A DNA stretch of 64,000 nt from Onthophagus taurus (lineage: Eukaryota; Arthropoda; Insecta; Coleoptera; Scarabaeidae), in assembly GCF_036711975.1 (NCBI RefSeq), contig NC_091968.1, forward strand, positions 2,356,001-2,420,000, given 5' to 3'. The translations under genes and the position numbers were made by a program. This document shows positions 11,401 to 24,300 of this stretch, in pieces. Position 1 is the stretch's first letter. Each line of letters begins with the position of its first letter. Below the pieces are notes generated by a model. The model saw only the letters and a program-made list of their open reading frames with translations. It was not told where the DNA came from and made no database searches.

Positions 11401-14400
11401 AATGATATAAAATAAATTTTAGAACAAAAGTTGTAGAAAATTTTATTCTTAGCAATATTGCTCTCTTTCACTTTTGCTCTCAGATGGGTCAATAGCGAGA
11501 AAAATACGAAAATATGACAATTGGATGAATTTGTTGTTTTTACTAGATGGTAATGGTAGCACTCGGGAAACGGAGAATGATATAAAATAACTTTTAGAAC
11601 AAAAGTTGTAGAAAATTTTATTCTTAGCAATATTGCTCTCTTTCACTTTTGCTCTCAGATGGGTCAATATCGAGAAACATACGAAAATATGACAATTGGA
11701 TGAATTTATTGTTTTTACTAGTTGTTAATGGTAGCACACGGGAAACGGAGAATGTTATAAAATAACTTTTAGAATAAAAGTTGTAGAAAATTTTATTCTT
11801 AGCAATATTGCTCTCTTTCACTTTTGCTCTCAGATGGGTCAATATCGAGAAACATACGAAAATATGAAAATTAGATGAATTTATTGTTTTTACTAGTTGT
11901 TAATGGTAGCACTCGAGAAACGAAGAATGTTATAAAATAACGTTTAGAATAAAAGTTGTAGCAAATTTTATTCTTAGCAATATTGCTTTTTGTCACTTTT
12001 GCTCTCAGATTGGTCAATATTGAGAAAAATACGAAAATATGACAATTGGATGTTATTACTGTTTTTACTAGTTGTTAATGGTAACACCCGGGAAACGAAG
12101 AATGTTATAAAATAACTTTTAGAACAAAAGTTGTAGCAAATTTTATTCTTAACAATATCGCTCTCTTGAACTTTTGCTCTCAGAAGCATAGATGTCGAGA
12201 AAAATGTGAAAATATAAAAATTTGATAAATTTTGTTATCGTACTGGTTGTTAATGGTAACACTCGGGGAACAGAGCATAACACAAAAAAACTTTTGGAAC
12301 AAAAGTTGTAGCAAATTTTATTCTTAACAATATTGTTCTGTTACATTTTTACTATTAGATGCGTCAATATCGAGAAAAATACGAAAATATGAAAATTTGA
12401 TGAATTTTGTTATTTTACTAGTAGTTAATGGTAGCACTCGGGAAACGGAGAATGTTATAAAATAACCTTTAGAACAAAAGTTGTAGAAAATTGTATTCTT
12501 AGCAATATTGCTCTCTGTCACTTTTGCTCTCAGATGGGTCAATAGCAAGAAAAATACGAAAATATTACAATTGGATGAATTTATTGTTTTTACTAGTTGT
12601 TAATGGTAGCACACGGGAAACGGAGAATGATATATAATAACTTTTAGAATAAAAGTTGTGGAAAATTTTATTCTTAGCAATATTGCTCTCTTTCACTTTT
12701 GCTCTCAGATGGGTCAATATCGAGAAACATACGAAAATATGACAATTGGATGAATTTATTGTTTTTACTAGTTGTTAATGGTAGCACACGGGAAACGGAG
12801 AATGTTATAAAATAACTTTTAGAATAAAAGTTGTAGAAAATTTTATTCTTAGCAATATTGCTCTCTTTCACTTTTGCTCTCAGATGGGTCAATATCGAGA
12901 AACATACGAAAATATGAAAATTAGATGAATTTATTGTTTTTACTAGTTGTTAATGGTAGCACTCGGGAAACTGAGAATGATATAAAATAACTTTTGGAAC
13001 CAAAGTTGTAGCAAATTGCATTCTTAGCAATATTGCTCTCTTTCACTTTTGCTCTCAGATGGGTCAATATCGAGAAACATACGAAAATATGACAATTGGA
13101 TAAATTTATTGTTTTTACTAGTTGTTAATGGTAGCACTCAAGAAACAGAGAATGTTAGAAAATAACTTTTTGAATAAAAGTTGTAGAAAATTGTATTCTT
13201 AGCAATATTGCTCTCTGTCACTTTTGCTCTCAGATGGGTCAATAGCAAGAAAAATACGAAAATATTACAATTGGATGAATTTATTGTTTTTACTAGTTGT
13301 TAATGGTAGCACACGGGAAACGGAGAATGATATATAATAACTTTTAGAATAAAAGTTGTGGAAAATTTTATTCTTAGCAATATTGCTCTCTTTCACTTTT
13401 GCTCTCAGATGGGTCAATATCGAGAAGCATATGAAAATATGAAAATTAGATGAATTTATTGTTTTTACTAGTTGTTAATGGTAGCACTCGGGAAACTGAG
13501 AATGATATAAAATAACTTTTAGAACCAAAGTTGTAGCAAATTGCATTCTTAGCAATATTGCTCTCTTTCACTTTTGCTCTCAGATGGGTCAATATCAAGA
13601 AACATACGAAAATATGACAATTGGATAAATTTATTGTTTTTACTAGTTGTTAATGGTAGCACTCAAGAAACAGAGAATGTTAGAAAATAACTTTTTGAAT
13701 AAAAGTTGTAGAAAATTTTATTCTTAGCAATATTGCTCTTTGTCACTTTTGCTCTCAGATGGGTCAATATTGAGAAACATACGAAAATATGACAATTGGA
13801 TGAATTTATTGTTTTTACTAGTTATTAATGGTAGCACTCGAGAAACGAAGAATGTTATAAAATAACTTTTAAAACAAAAGTTGTAGCAAATTTTATTCTT
13901 AGCAATATTGCTCTTTGTCACTTTTGCTCTCAGATGGGTCAATATCGAGAAACATACGAAAATATGACAATTGGATGAATTTATTGTTTTTACTAGTTAT
14001 TAATGGTAGCACTCGAGAAACGAAGAATGTTATAAAATAACGTTTAGAATAAAAGTTGTAGCAAATTTTATTCTTAGCAATATTGCTCTTTGTCACTTTT
14101 GCTCTCAGATGGGTCAATATCGAGAAACATACGAGAATATGACAATTGGATGAATTTATTGTTTTTACTAGTTATTAATGGTAGCACTCGAGAAACGAAG
14201 AATGTTATAAAATAATGTTTAGAACAAAAGTTGTAGAAAATATTATTCTTAGCAATATTGCTCTCTTTCACTTTTGCTCTCAGATGGGTCAATATCGAGA
14301 AACATACGAAAATATGAAAATTAGATGAATTTATTATTATTTTTAGTTGTTAATGGTAGCACTTGGGCAACGGAGCATATTACAAAAGAACTTTTGGAAC

Positions 14401-14861
14401 AACAGTTGTAGCCAATTTTATTTTTAACAATATTGTTCTATTGCACTTTTACTATTAGATGCGTCAATATCCAGAAAAATACGAAAATATGAAAATTTGA
14501 TGAATTTCGTTATTTTAATAGTTGTTAATGGTAGCACTCGGGAAACGGAGTATGTTATAAAAAAAACTTTTAGAACGAAAGTTGTAGAAAATTTTATTCT
14601 TAGCAGTATTGCTCTTTTTCACTTTTGCTCTTAGATGGGTCAATATCAAGAAAAATATGACTATTGACTATATGACTATATCGAAGTTTTATTGTAATTA
14701 TTTTTCTTACCTTATACAAACTGGAACTGAATCTGCTTCAGTTGTATCGCAACCATAAAAAAGAATAAAAGATAATATCAAAATCACACTGAATATATTC
14801 TAGAAAAAAGTTAATATTAGGTTTTAATTTAAAATTTTTAGAATATTCCGAATAATACCAT
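8481..14861 (-). CDS. Eclosion hormone-like precursor (EH2), second paralog
   Basis: Exons on the minus strand are 14859-14861 (ATG|GTATTA), 14711-14799 and 8481-8625, giving 78 aa. Intron 1 is about 60 nt; intron 2 is 6.1 kb and filled by satellite S2. After a hydrophobic signal peptide (MNIFSVILILSFILFYGC), the mature part has VCIRNCVQCKQMLGVYF, ACGDSC, GREVPDC and LGVFLKRFL. Cysteine spacing is identical to EH1 (C-x3-C-x2-C-x12-C-x3-C-x10-C). The region between Cys5 and Cys6 is diverged: VVSNGREVPD replaces IKFKGNFIPD. The intron after the signal-peptide exon falls next to the same conserved cysteines as in EH1. The GTATTA donor after the ATG is the weakest part of the model; exons 2 and 3 are firm. 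Confidence 0.85.
8851..9279 (-). CDS. Possible nested gene: 142-aa basic, Asn-rich protein with D-box/KEN-like motifs
   Basis: A single open frame inside EH2 intron 2, on the same strand, richer in GC than the DNA around it. I do not recognise the family. Visible parts are an Asn run (residues 32-41), two tandem 11-residue repeats (SPRPILGSKNH and LPRPILGRKEN, about 77-97) and a basic tail (FKSIYRRMLRMK, then Lys/Asn). RPILGRKEN matches the APC/C destruction box RxxLxxxxN and also contains a KEN box, so a cell-cycle-regulated protein is possible. GRK after PRPIL would also fit an amidated peptide, but there is no signal peptide. An AATAAA lies about 15-20 nt after the stop. It may instead be an intronic open frame by chance. 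Confidence 0.4.
   Translation of the reverse strand: MKTEIETKTESKLRADAPIFVPLKTIPNTIINNNNNNSNNNFVVGTLQHSTHHENEAQCSRYSRKSVWRIEENASSPRPILGSKNHLPRPILGRKENIQPAAEEDFMGKQFKSIYRRMLRMKISDDGRKSNNKNESKNKNKS
9405..9435 (+). mobile_element. Pogo/Tigger-like terminal inverted repeat remnant
   Basis: CAGTAAAACCTTGATATAA, preceded by TA, resembles the CAGTARAACCTCGATAAT type ends of pogo-like DNA transposons. No partner end or transposase was found nearby, and it directly precedes satellite S2. Confidence 0.4.
9460..14665. repeat. 175-bp satellite array (S2), about 30 copies
   Basis: Units contain TTTTAGAACAAAAGTTGTAG, TTCTTAGCAATATTGCTC and TTTTGCTCTCAGATGGGTCA, and repeat every 175 bp. The series of 66-118 codon minus-strand ORFs starting MTHLRAKV are satellite reading frames, not genes. 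A four-unit (700-bp) higher-order repeat is visible: the AATAGCAAGAAAAATACG variant recurs at 12541 and 13241. The array fills EH2 intron 2 and is homologous to S6. Confidence 0.95.
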
Positions 14862-14933
14862 TTCTTTTTGTAACGAATGTTTACTACTTGGCGGAAAAGT
14901 ATTAAATGAATTTCTTTTAGTGTTATACCGGGG

Positions 14934-14943
14934 TTTTTATATA
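14934..14943 (-). promoter_or_regulatory. TATA box of EH2
   Basis: TATATAAAAA on the minus strand, 73-82 nt upstream of the EH2 ATG. A start site around 14905-14912 is expected. The EH2 promoter and the Hhex 3' end share a short interval. Confidence 0.6.
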
Positions 14944-15196
14944 GAACAGTAAAACGAAACCCGACTCCCATCTACAAAGGATCTAAAAGAGGTGAGCGTA
15001 GGGGGTGAAAAACAGCTCGTTTTGCCGCCTTCAGACCATTATTTCGTAACGACCATAAGGGTTTCCAGTTATTTTTTGTTTGCAAATCGAGTTACTCCAT
15101 AAATAATAATGGAAAATGAAATAAACATTAAAGAGAAATAGGAAATAATTAGTTTCCGTTTCGATGAAAAAATAATAAAAAGATTACAATAATTTC

Positions 15197-15202
15197 TTTA
15201 TT
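15197..15202 (-). terminator. Candidate poly(A) signal of the Hhex-like gene
   Basis: AATAAA on the minus strand, about 133 nt past the stop codon. Confidence 0.4.
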
Positions 15203-15334
15203 TATGTACAATTCAATACGCGTTTTAATATAAAAAGAAATAGGGTAAATAAATTAATTTTAAAAGAGATAACAACAAAATACTGAAACATTTCCTACAT
15301 TATTTATCGTAAAAACTAAATTATTATTCTAAAC

Positions 15335-18300
15335 CTAATTATTTATTTCTATTTTTTCATGCTCCGGCGTGTCATCACAAATTTCGGGTTCAGATTCGCT
15401 ATCATTTTGATCTAATTGTGAATTTGAAGAGATACTGTTACATCTCCTCCACTTAGCCCGTCGATTTTGAAACCAAGTTTTAACCTATAACAAATTAAAA
15501 AAGAAATAATTACAAATTAACAATCAAAAATAATTTTCTTACCTGTCTATCCGTTAATTTTAAAGAATCCGCAAGAACCCGCCGATCTTCAGGACTCAAA
15601 TACTTATTAGAATTAAACCTCTTCTCTAAAGTGTCCGTTTGAGATGCTGTAAATCGAACTTGCCCCCCTTTCCTCTTCGAATAATGCGTGTACGGAAGAG
15701 GTAAAACAACAGGATGTGGATACATCGACCAAAATCGAGTTCTCGAACAAACATTTGAGAAGGCGCTCACTTAAAAAAAAATTAATTAAACTTATTAATC
15801 TTGTTGTTTTTCATAATAACAACTTAATATAGATTAAAGTTAATTTATTAAATTCCATTCCTATTTTAAAATTTATTTTATTTATTTATCCTGTTTCATA
15901 TCCAATTTAATATCCAGTTGTTGTTATCAACATGAATCAGAATGCTCTCTATTTAATCGATCAAACCATTTAATTCCCGTTAAATCGATAAATAATAAGC
16001 TCAATAACACACTCACACCTATTTTTAAGGATTTCATGAACCGTTTCGTTGGTGGAAACGAAAAAAATCGTGCAAATTGTTGCAATAACTCGGTTACGTT
16101 TATTTTTTCCTTAATACCATATATTATCGAGGAATTTATTTTCGATTTCGTTTTCTTATTGATAACGAAATATGTATAATACCGTATGGAAACGTTCCGA
16201 ACTAATCCACATGGGTTTAACGTTTGACATATTGGTAATCTTGTAGACGATGTAACGTCACATATAGGATTAATTGAGGTTTTTCGGTGACACACTCATA
16301 AGTAGAAATAGAACACAAATATTTGTAGAGTATTAATGTTACTTTATTTTCCTTTTTGGAAAATATTTTGTTGTATTAGAGCAACCTATTCTCTATTTTT
16401 TAATTCGAAGGAGTGTTTTCAAATTGAAGTGCCAAAAAGAAGGGTTGCTATTGGTCAGTTTTAAGCAAAAATTTTTCTAGTTTCTAGGTCTAGTGTTAGT
16501 TCTAGTTTTAGTTCAATAAAGATATACAACATAGTAATATCTTATGCTAACTAGCGCTACCTACCACTGCCACTAGAACTAACACTAGACCGAGAACCAG
16601 AAACATTCGGGTTTAGGCGCACGTCCCTCAAGACGGCTAAACCCGAATGATTCTAGTTCTAGGTCTTGTGTTAGTTCTAGTGATAGTACTAGTGTAAAAC
16701 TAGAACTAACACTAGAACGAGAACTAGAAACATTCGGGTTTAGCCGCACGTCTCTCAAGACGGCTAAACCCGAATGATTCTAGTTCTAAGTCTTGTGTTG
16801 GTTCTACTGATAGTGCTAGTATAAACTAGAACTAACACTAGACCGAGAACTAGAAACATTTGGGTTTAGCCGCACCTCTCTCAAGACGGCTAAACCCGAA
16901 TGATTCTAGTTCTAGGTCTTGTGTTGGTTCCAGTGATGGTTCTAGTGTAAAACTAGAACTAACATTAGACCGAGAACTAGAAACATTCGGGTTTAGCCGC
17001 ACGTCCCTCAAGACGGCTAAACCCGAATGATTCTAGTTCTAGGTCTTGTGTTAGTTCTAGTGATAGTACTAGTGTAAAACTAGAACTAACACTAGAACGA
17101 GAACTGGAAACATTCGGGTTTAGCCGCACGTCTCTCAAGATGGCTAAACCCGAATGATTCTAGTTCTAGGTCTTGTGTTGGTTCTAGTGATAGTGCTAGT
17201 ATAAACTAGAACTAACACTAGACCGAGAACTAGAAACATTCGGGTTTAGCCGCACGTCTCTCAAGACGGCTAAACCCGAATGATTCTAGTTCTTGGTCTT
17301 GTGTTGGTTCTAGTGATAGTGCTAGTGTAAAACTAGAACTAACACTAGACCGAGAACTAGAAACATTCGGGTTTAGCCGCATCAAGACGGCTAAACCCGA
17401 ATGATTCTAGTTCTAGGTCTTGTGTTGGTTCCAGTGATAGTTCTAGTGTAAAACTAGAACTAACACTAGAACGAGAACTAGAAACATTCGGGTTTAGCCG
17501 CACGTCTCTCAAGACGGCTAAACCCGAATGATTCTAGTTCTAGGTCTTGTGTTGGTTCTAGTGATAGTGCTAGTATAAACTAGAACTAACACTAGACCTA
17601 GAACTAGAAAATATCGGGTTTAGCCGCACGTCTTTCAAGGCGGCTTGAAGAAATGAAACTTTATGAGGTTATAAAGAAACGTTTGAGGTTGGGTTGTACC
17701 AAATTTTAAGTCTTCATGATGAAATACTTGATTTAATATGAATTTTTGAATATCATCGATTTAATTTGATGTTTCTTAAAGTCAGGTTAAAGAAAAAATA
17801 TTTATCTCCAAAACCATAAGGAATTAAGAAATGAAACTTTATGAGGTTAATAAGAAACATTTGAAGTTGGGCTGTACCAAATTTTAAGTCTTTATGATGA
17901 AGAATTCATTTGATATGAATCACCAATTTAATTTGACGTTTGTTGAAAGTAAGGTTAAAAAAAGTATTTTTCTCCAAAACAGTTTAGAATTCAGAAATGA
18001 AACTTTATGAAGTTATAAAGAAACGTTTGAGGTTGGGTTGTACCAAATTTTAAGTCTTCATGATGAATACTTCATTTAATATGAATTTTTAAATAATATC
18101 ATCGATTTAATTTGATGTATCTTAAAGTGAGGTTAAAGAAAAAAATATTTTTCTCCAAAACCATAAAGAATTAAGAAATGAAACTTTATGATGTTAGAAA
18201 GAAACCCTTGAGGTTGGGGTGTACCAAATTTTAAGTCTTTATGATGAATAATTCATTTGATATGAATTATTAAAAATCATCTATTTAATTTGACGTTTGT

Positions 18301-21300
18301 TGAAAGTAAGGTTAAAAAAAGTATTTTTCTCCAAAACTGTTTAGAATTTAGAAATGAAACTTTATGAGGTTATAAAGAAACGTTTGAGGTTGGGTTGTAC
18401 CAAATTTTAAGTCTTCATGATGAATACTTGATTTAATATGAATTTTTAAATATCATCGGTTTAATTTGATGTTTCTTAAAGTCAGGTTAAAGAAAAGAAT
18501 ATTTTTCTTTAAAACAATAAATAATTAAGAAATGAAACTTTATGAGGTTAATAAGAAACGTTTGAAGTTGGGTTGTACCAAATTTTAAGTCTTTATGATG
18601 AATAATTCATTTGATATGAATTTTTAAAAATCATCTATTTAATGTGACGTTTGTTGAAAGTAAGGTTAAAAAAAGTATTTTTCTCCAAAACTCTTTAGAA
18701 TTCAGAAATGAAACTTTATGAGGTTATAAAGAAATATTTGAGGTTGGAGTGTACCAAATTTTAAGCTTTTATGATAAACAATTCATTTGATATGGAGTTT
18801 TAAAAATCATCGATTTAATTTGATGTTTCTTAAAGTGTAGTTAAAGAAAAATATATTTTTCTCCAAAACGATTAGGGATTCAGAAATGAAACTTTATGAA
18901 GTTATAAAGAAACGTTTGAGGTTGGGATGTACCAACTTTTAAGTCCTTATAATGAATAATTCATTTGATATGAATTTTTGAACATCATCGTTTTAATTTG
19001 ACATTTGTTGAAGGTAAGGTTAAAAAAAGTATTTTTCTCCAAAACTGTTTAGAATTCAGAAATGAAACTTTATGAGGTTACAAAGAATCCTTTGAGGTTG
19101 GGGTGTACCAAATTTTAAGTCTTCCTGATGAATGATTCATTTGGTATGAATTTTTAAAAATAATCTATTCAATTTAACGTTTGTTGAAAGTAAGGTTAAA
19201 AAAGTATTTTCCTACAAAACTGTTTAGAATTCAGAAATTAAACTTTATGAGGTTATAAAGAAACGTTTGAGGTTGGGATATACCAACTTTTAAGTCTTCA
19301 TGATGAATAATTCATTTGATATGGATTTTTAAAAATCATCGGTTTAATTTGATGTTTCTTAAAGTGAAGTTAAAGAAAAATATATTTTTCTCCAAAACAA
19401 TTAGGGATTCAGAAATGAAACTTTATGAGGTTATAAAGAAACGTTTGAGGTTGGGATGTACCAACTTTTAAGTCCTTATAATGAATAATTCATTTGATAT
19501 GAATTTTTGAACATCATCGTTTTAATTTGACATTTGTTGAAAGTAAGGTTAAAAAAAGTATTTTTCTCCAAAACTGTTTAGAATTCAGAAATGAAACTTT
19601 ATGAGGTTACAAAGAATCCTTTGAGGTTGGGGTGTACCAAATTTTAAGTCTTCCTGATGAATGATTCATTTGGTATGAATTTTTAAAAATAATCTATTCA
19701 ATTTAACGTTTGTTGAAAGTAAGGTTAAAAAAGTATTTTCCTACAAAACTGTTTAGAATTCAGAAATTAAACTTTATGAGGTTATAAAGAAACGTTTGAG
19801 GTTGGGGTGTACCAAATTTTAAGTCTTCACGATGAATAACTCATTTGATATGAATTTTTAAAAATCATCTACATATTTAGTTTGACGTTTGTTGAAAGTA
19901 AGGTTAAAAAAAGTATTTTTCTCCAAGACTGTTCGGAATTCAGAAATGAAACTTTATGAGTTTATAAAGAAACGTTTGAGGTTGGGGTGTACCAAATTTT
20001 AAGTCTTTATGATGAAGAATTCATTTGATATGAATCTTTAAAAATCACCTATTTAATTTGACGTTTCTTGAAAGTAAGGTTAAAAAAAGTATTTTTCTCC
20101 AAAACTGTTTAGAATTCAGAAATGAAACTTTATGAGGTTATAAAGAAATCTTTGAAGTTGGGGTGTACCAAATTTTAAGTCTTTATGATGAAGAATTCAT
20201 TTGATTTGAATTTTTAAAAATCATCTATTTAATTTGACGTTTCTTAAAGTAAGGTTAAAAAAAAAATGTTTTCCTCCAAAACGATTAAGAATTAAGAAAT
20301 GAAACTTTCTGAGGTTATAAAGAAACGTTTGAACTTGGGCTGTACCAAATTTTAAGCCTTTATGATGAATAATTCATTTGATATGGATTTTTAAAAATCA
20401 TCGATTTACTTTGATGTTTCTTAAAGTGAAGTTAAAGAAAAATATATTTTTCTCCAATACGATTAGGGATTCAGAAATGAAACTTTATGAGGTTACAAAG
20501 AACCCTTTGAGGTTGGGGTGTACCAAATTTTAAGTCTTCCTGATGAATAATTCATTTGGTATGAATTTTTAAAAATAATCTATTCAATTTAACATTTGTT
20601 GAAAGTAAGGTTAAAAAAGTATTTTTCTGTTTAGAATTCAGAAATTAAACTTTATGAGGTTATAAAGAAACGTTTGAGGTTGGGGTGTACCAAATTTTAA
20701 GCCTTCATGATGAATAATTCATTTGGTATGAATTTTTAAAAATAATGTATTCAATTTAATGTTTGTTGAAAGTAAGGTTAGAAAAAGGATTTTTGTCCAG
20801 AACTGTTTAGAATTCAGAAATTAAACTTTATGAGGTTATAAAGAAACGTTTGAGGTTGGGATATAGCAACTTTTAAGTCTTCATGATGAATAATTCATTT
20901 GATATGAATTTTTAAAAATCATCTATTTAATTTGACGTTTGTTGAAAGTAAGGTTAAAAAAAGTATTTTTCTCCAAAACTGTTTAGAATTCAGAAATGAA
21001 ACTTTATGAGGTTGTAAAGAAACGTTTGAGGTTGTATTGTAGCAAATTTTAAGTCTTTATAATGAAAAATTCATTTGATATGAATTTTTAAAAACTATGG
21101 ATTTAATTTGATGTTTCTTAAAGTGAGGTTAAAGAAAAAATGTTTTCCTCCAAAACGATTAAGAATTAAGAAATGAAACTTTATGAGGTTATAAAGAAAC
21201 ATTTGAACTTGGCCTGTACCAAATTTTAAGCCTTTATGATGAATAATTCATCTAATATGAATTTTTAAAATCACCTATTTAATTTGACGTTTGTTGAAAG

Positions 21301-24300
21301 TAAGGTTAAAAAAAGTATTTTTCTCCAAAACTGTTTAGAATTCAGAAATGAAACTTTATGAGGTTATAAAGAAACATTTCAGGTTGAGGTGTGCCAAATT
21401 TTAAGTCTTTATAATGAAGAATTCATTTGATATAAATTTTTAAAAATCATCGATTTAATTTATTATATTATATTATGTTAGATATTATATTAGAGAATAT
21501 TTTGTTAGAATTCTTGCATCAAGTACTGGAATTAACCAAACCCAACCCAATTTTTTTCCTTATAAAGCAGCTTTCTTTACATTTGAAATTGTTGATATAA
21601 TATTTATATCTTTAATTTTAATTATTTTATGTGGCATTAACTATTTTTATTTTTAATTAAAATAGACTACAAGTTATTAAACAGATTAACCAAGATTAAT
21701 CCTATACATGTATAGAGTATAAAATCATGATTCTTATTTTTATAAAATTTTATCTGCTTTCATTATCTGGACCAAGGGCTTAACTTTCAACTGCCACTTT
21801 CAAAATATCATCGTATAGATTATGGGGTCTTAGAGACTTTTTGGTATTAAGTTCTTTACATTTTTAGACGAATCAATGTCTTCTAACGTTAATCCCAAAC
21901 GCCTTAATCGTACGTGGTATTATTGGCCAATGTTGTTTTTGTTCCAATGGGATTATTAACATTACGTAACATTAAAATTAAAAAAAATAAATAAATAAAT
22001 CGTTAATAACACGGATTGAAAAAAATAAGTTGAAGTAGAAATTCATATTTTGACCTAAGCTTTTTCATATATTTGATAAGTCTAAATCTAAAGCTACCCG
22101 GTTTCTTATCCGTGAAAATCCAAAAACCCGGTAGCTTTGGGGTTTGGCTCCTGGTAGCTTTGTTGCTACTGGGTTTTATTTTTTTTTTTCGGTTCCTTTG
22201 AAAATATAAAAAGCGGGCGACCGTTTTTCGGCGTTTACCCTGGATTAAGGTAGCCCGATTAATCAGCCATTTAAGCCACATTTGACGTGCTTATCACCCG
22301 GTTATTGATTGCAATATTAAAGCTACATTTGATCGATACGACCCGAATTATTAACCCTCTCTTTAGTTTATTATTATTGGTATTATTATATCGGCCGTTA
22401 TTAGTTTCGGTTAAAACCGGGAACGCGAGACGATGAAAAGATTAAAAACCAATTTGTCTCGAATAAGGATTAACTTGTTTTTGTATTTAACACATACTTA
22501 AGAAATGTTTATTACAGTAAAAACGTTAAATGAATCAAAAGTTTCGCAGTACTAGTGCAAAACTAGAATTAACACTAGACTTAGAACTAGAAACATTCGG
22601 GTTTAGCCTCACGTCTCTCAAGACGGCTATGATTCTACTTCTAGGCCTTGTGTTAGTTCTAGTCGCTGGTGCAAAATTAGGACTAATACTAGACTTTGAA
22701 CTAGAAACATTTGGGTTTAGATGAACGTCTCTTAAGACAACTAAATCCGAATGATCCTACTTCTAGGTCTTAGTGACAGTGCTAGTGCAAAACTACAACT
22801 AACACTACACCTAGAACTACAATTATTCGGATTTAGTCACACGTCTGTCAAGATGGCTAAACCAGAATGATTCTAGTTATAGGTTTTAGTGACAGTGCTA
22901 ACGCAGAATTAGAACTAACACTAGACTTAGAACTAGAAACATTCGGGTTTAGCCACACGTCTCTCAAGACGGCTAAACCCGTATGATTCTAGTTCTAGGT
23001 CTTGTGTTAGTTCTAATGACAGTGTTATTGTAACACTAGAACTAACACTAGACCTAGAACTAGAAAAATTCGAGTTTAACCCATAACATTTTTCATTATA
23101 TGGTTTATAGCAAAAATGCGTCATAATTGGAAGGAAAATGTTTATGGATTACGATTTTGTGATTTATTATGAACAATTTTTGTTAATATAACTTTCATCT
23201 CCAGTTTTTAATTTTTAAGTTAAACATCATTTCATCCTTAAATGCATCAAATTTGTAACGTTTAAGATATTAAACCCGTTATGTCGGTAATTATCATAAT
23301 TGGGTTATAATCGCTTGCGGATATCGTTTTGTTGCTTCTTTACAAACAATTTTCATCCGCAACATTTTCTTCTATCATTTATAGTTTTCGAGTTGTATCC
23401 AAAATGTTTATCCAAATACGTCAATTTAGAGATTTTTTTCATTTTATGGTTTATAGCAAAAAATACGTAACAATTGGAAGAAAAATGTTTATGGATTATG
23501 TTTTTGTGATTTATTATAAACAATTTTTGTTAATATAACTTCCTTCAAGAGTTTTTAATTTTTAAATTAAACATCATTTTATCCTTAAATGCGTCAAATT
23601 TGTAATGTTTAAGATTTTAAACCCGCTATGTTGGTAATTATCATAATTGGGATATAATCGCTTGTGGAATTCGTTTTATTGATTCATTACAAAGAATTTT
23701 CGTCCGCAACATTCTCTTCTATCATTTATAGTTTTCGAATTATACCGAAAATGTTTATCCAAATACGTCAATTTAGAGATTTTTTCACTTTATGGTTTAT
23801 AGCAAATAATGCGTAATAATTGGAAGAAAAATGTTTATGGATTATATTTTTTTGATTTATTATGAACAATTTTTGTTAATATAACTATCATGCCAAGTTT
23901 TTAATTTTTAAATTAAACATCATTTCATCCTTAAATGCGTCAAATTTGTAATGTTTAACATTTTAAATCTGCTAAGTTGGTAATTATCATAATTGGGTTA
24001 TAATCGCTTGCGGATATCGTTTTGTTGCTTCATTACAAATAATTTTCATCCGCAACATTTTCTTCTATCATTTATAGTTTCCGAGTTATAACAAAAATGT
24101 TTATCCAAATACCACAATTTAGAAATATTTTTATTTTATGGTTTATAGCAAAAAATGCGTACTAATTGGAAGAAAAATATTTATGGATTATGTTTTTGTG
24201 ATTCATTATGAACAATTTTTGTTAATATAACTGTCATGCCAAGTTTTTAATTTTTAAATTAAACATTATTTTATCCTTAAATGCGTCAAATTTGTAATGT

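Noticed and set aside
9900-14292. Series of 66-118 codon minus-strand ORFs (MTHLRAKV...) that look like a gene family
   Set aside because: They repeat at exactly the 175-bp satellite period and shift with monomer variants, so they are reading frames of satellite S2.
15927-16295. 122-codon minus-strand ORF in Hhex intron 1
   Set aside because: No recognisable domain, no convincing splice or promoter context; kept only as part of a unique intronic island.
16478-17643. CRISPR-like regular spacing of repeats
   Set aside because: Eukaryotic context, the spacers are themselves repeated, and the whole 127-bp unit is tandem.
22003-22281. 92-codon basic minus-strand ORF in Hhex intron 1
   Set aside because: Composition reflects an inverted-repeat-containing non-coding island; no domain.
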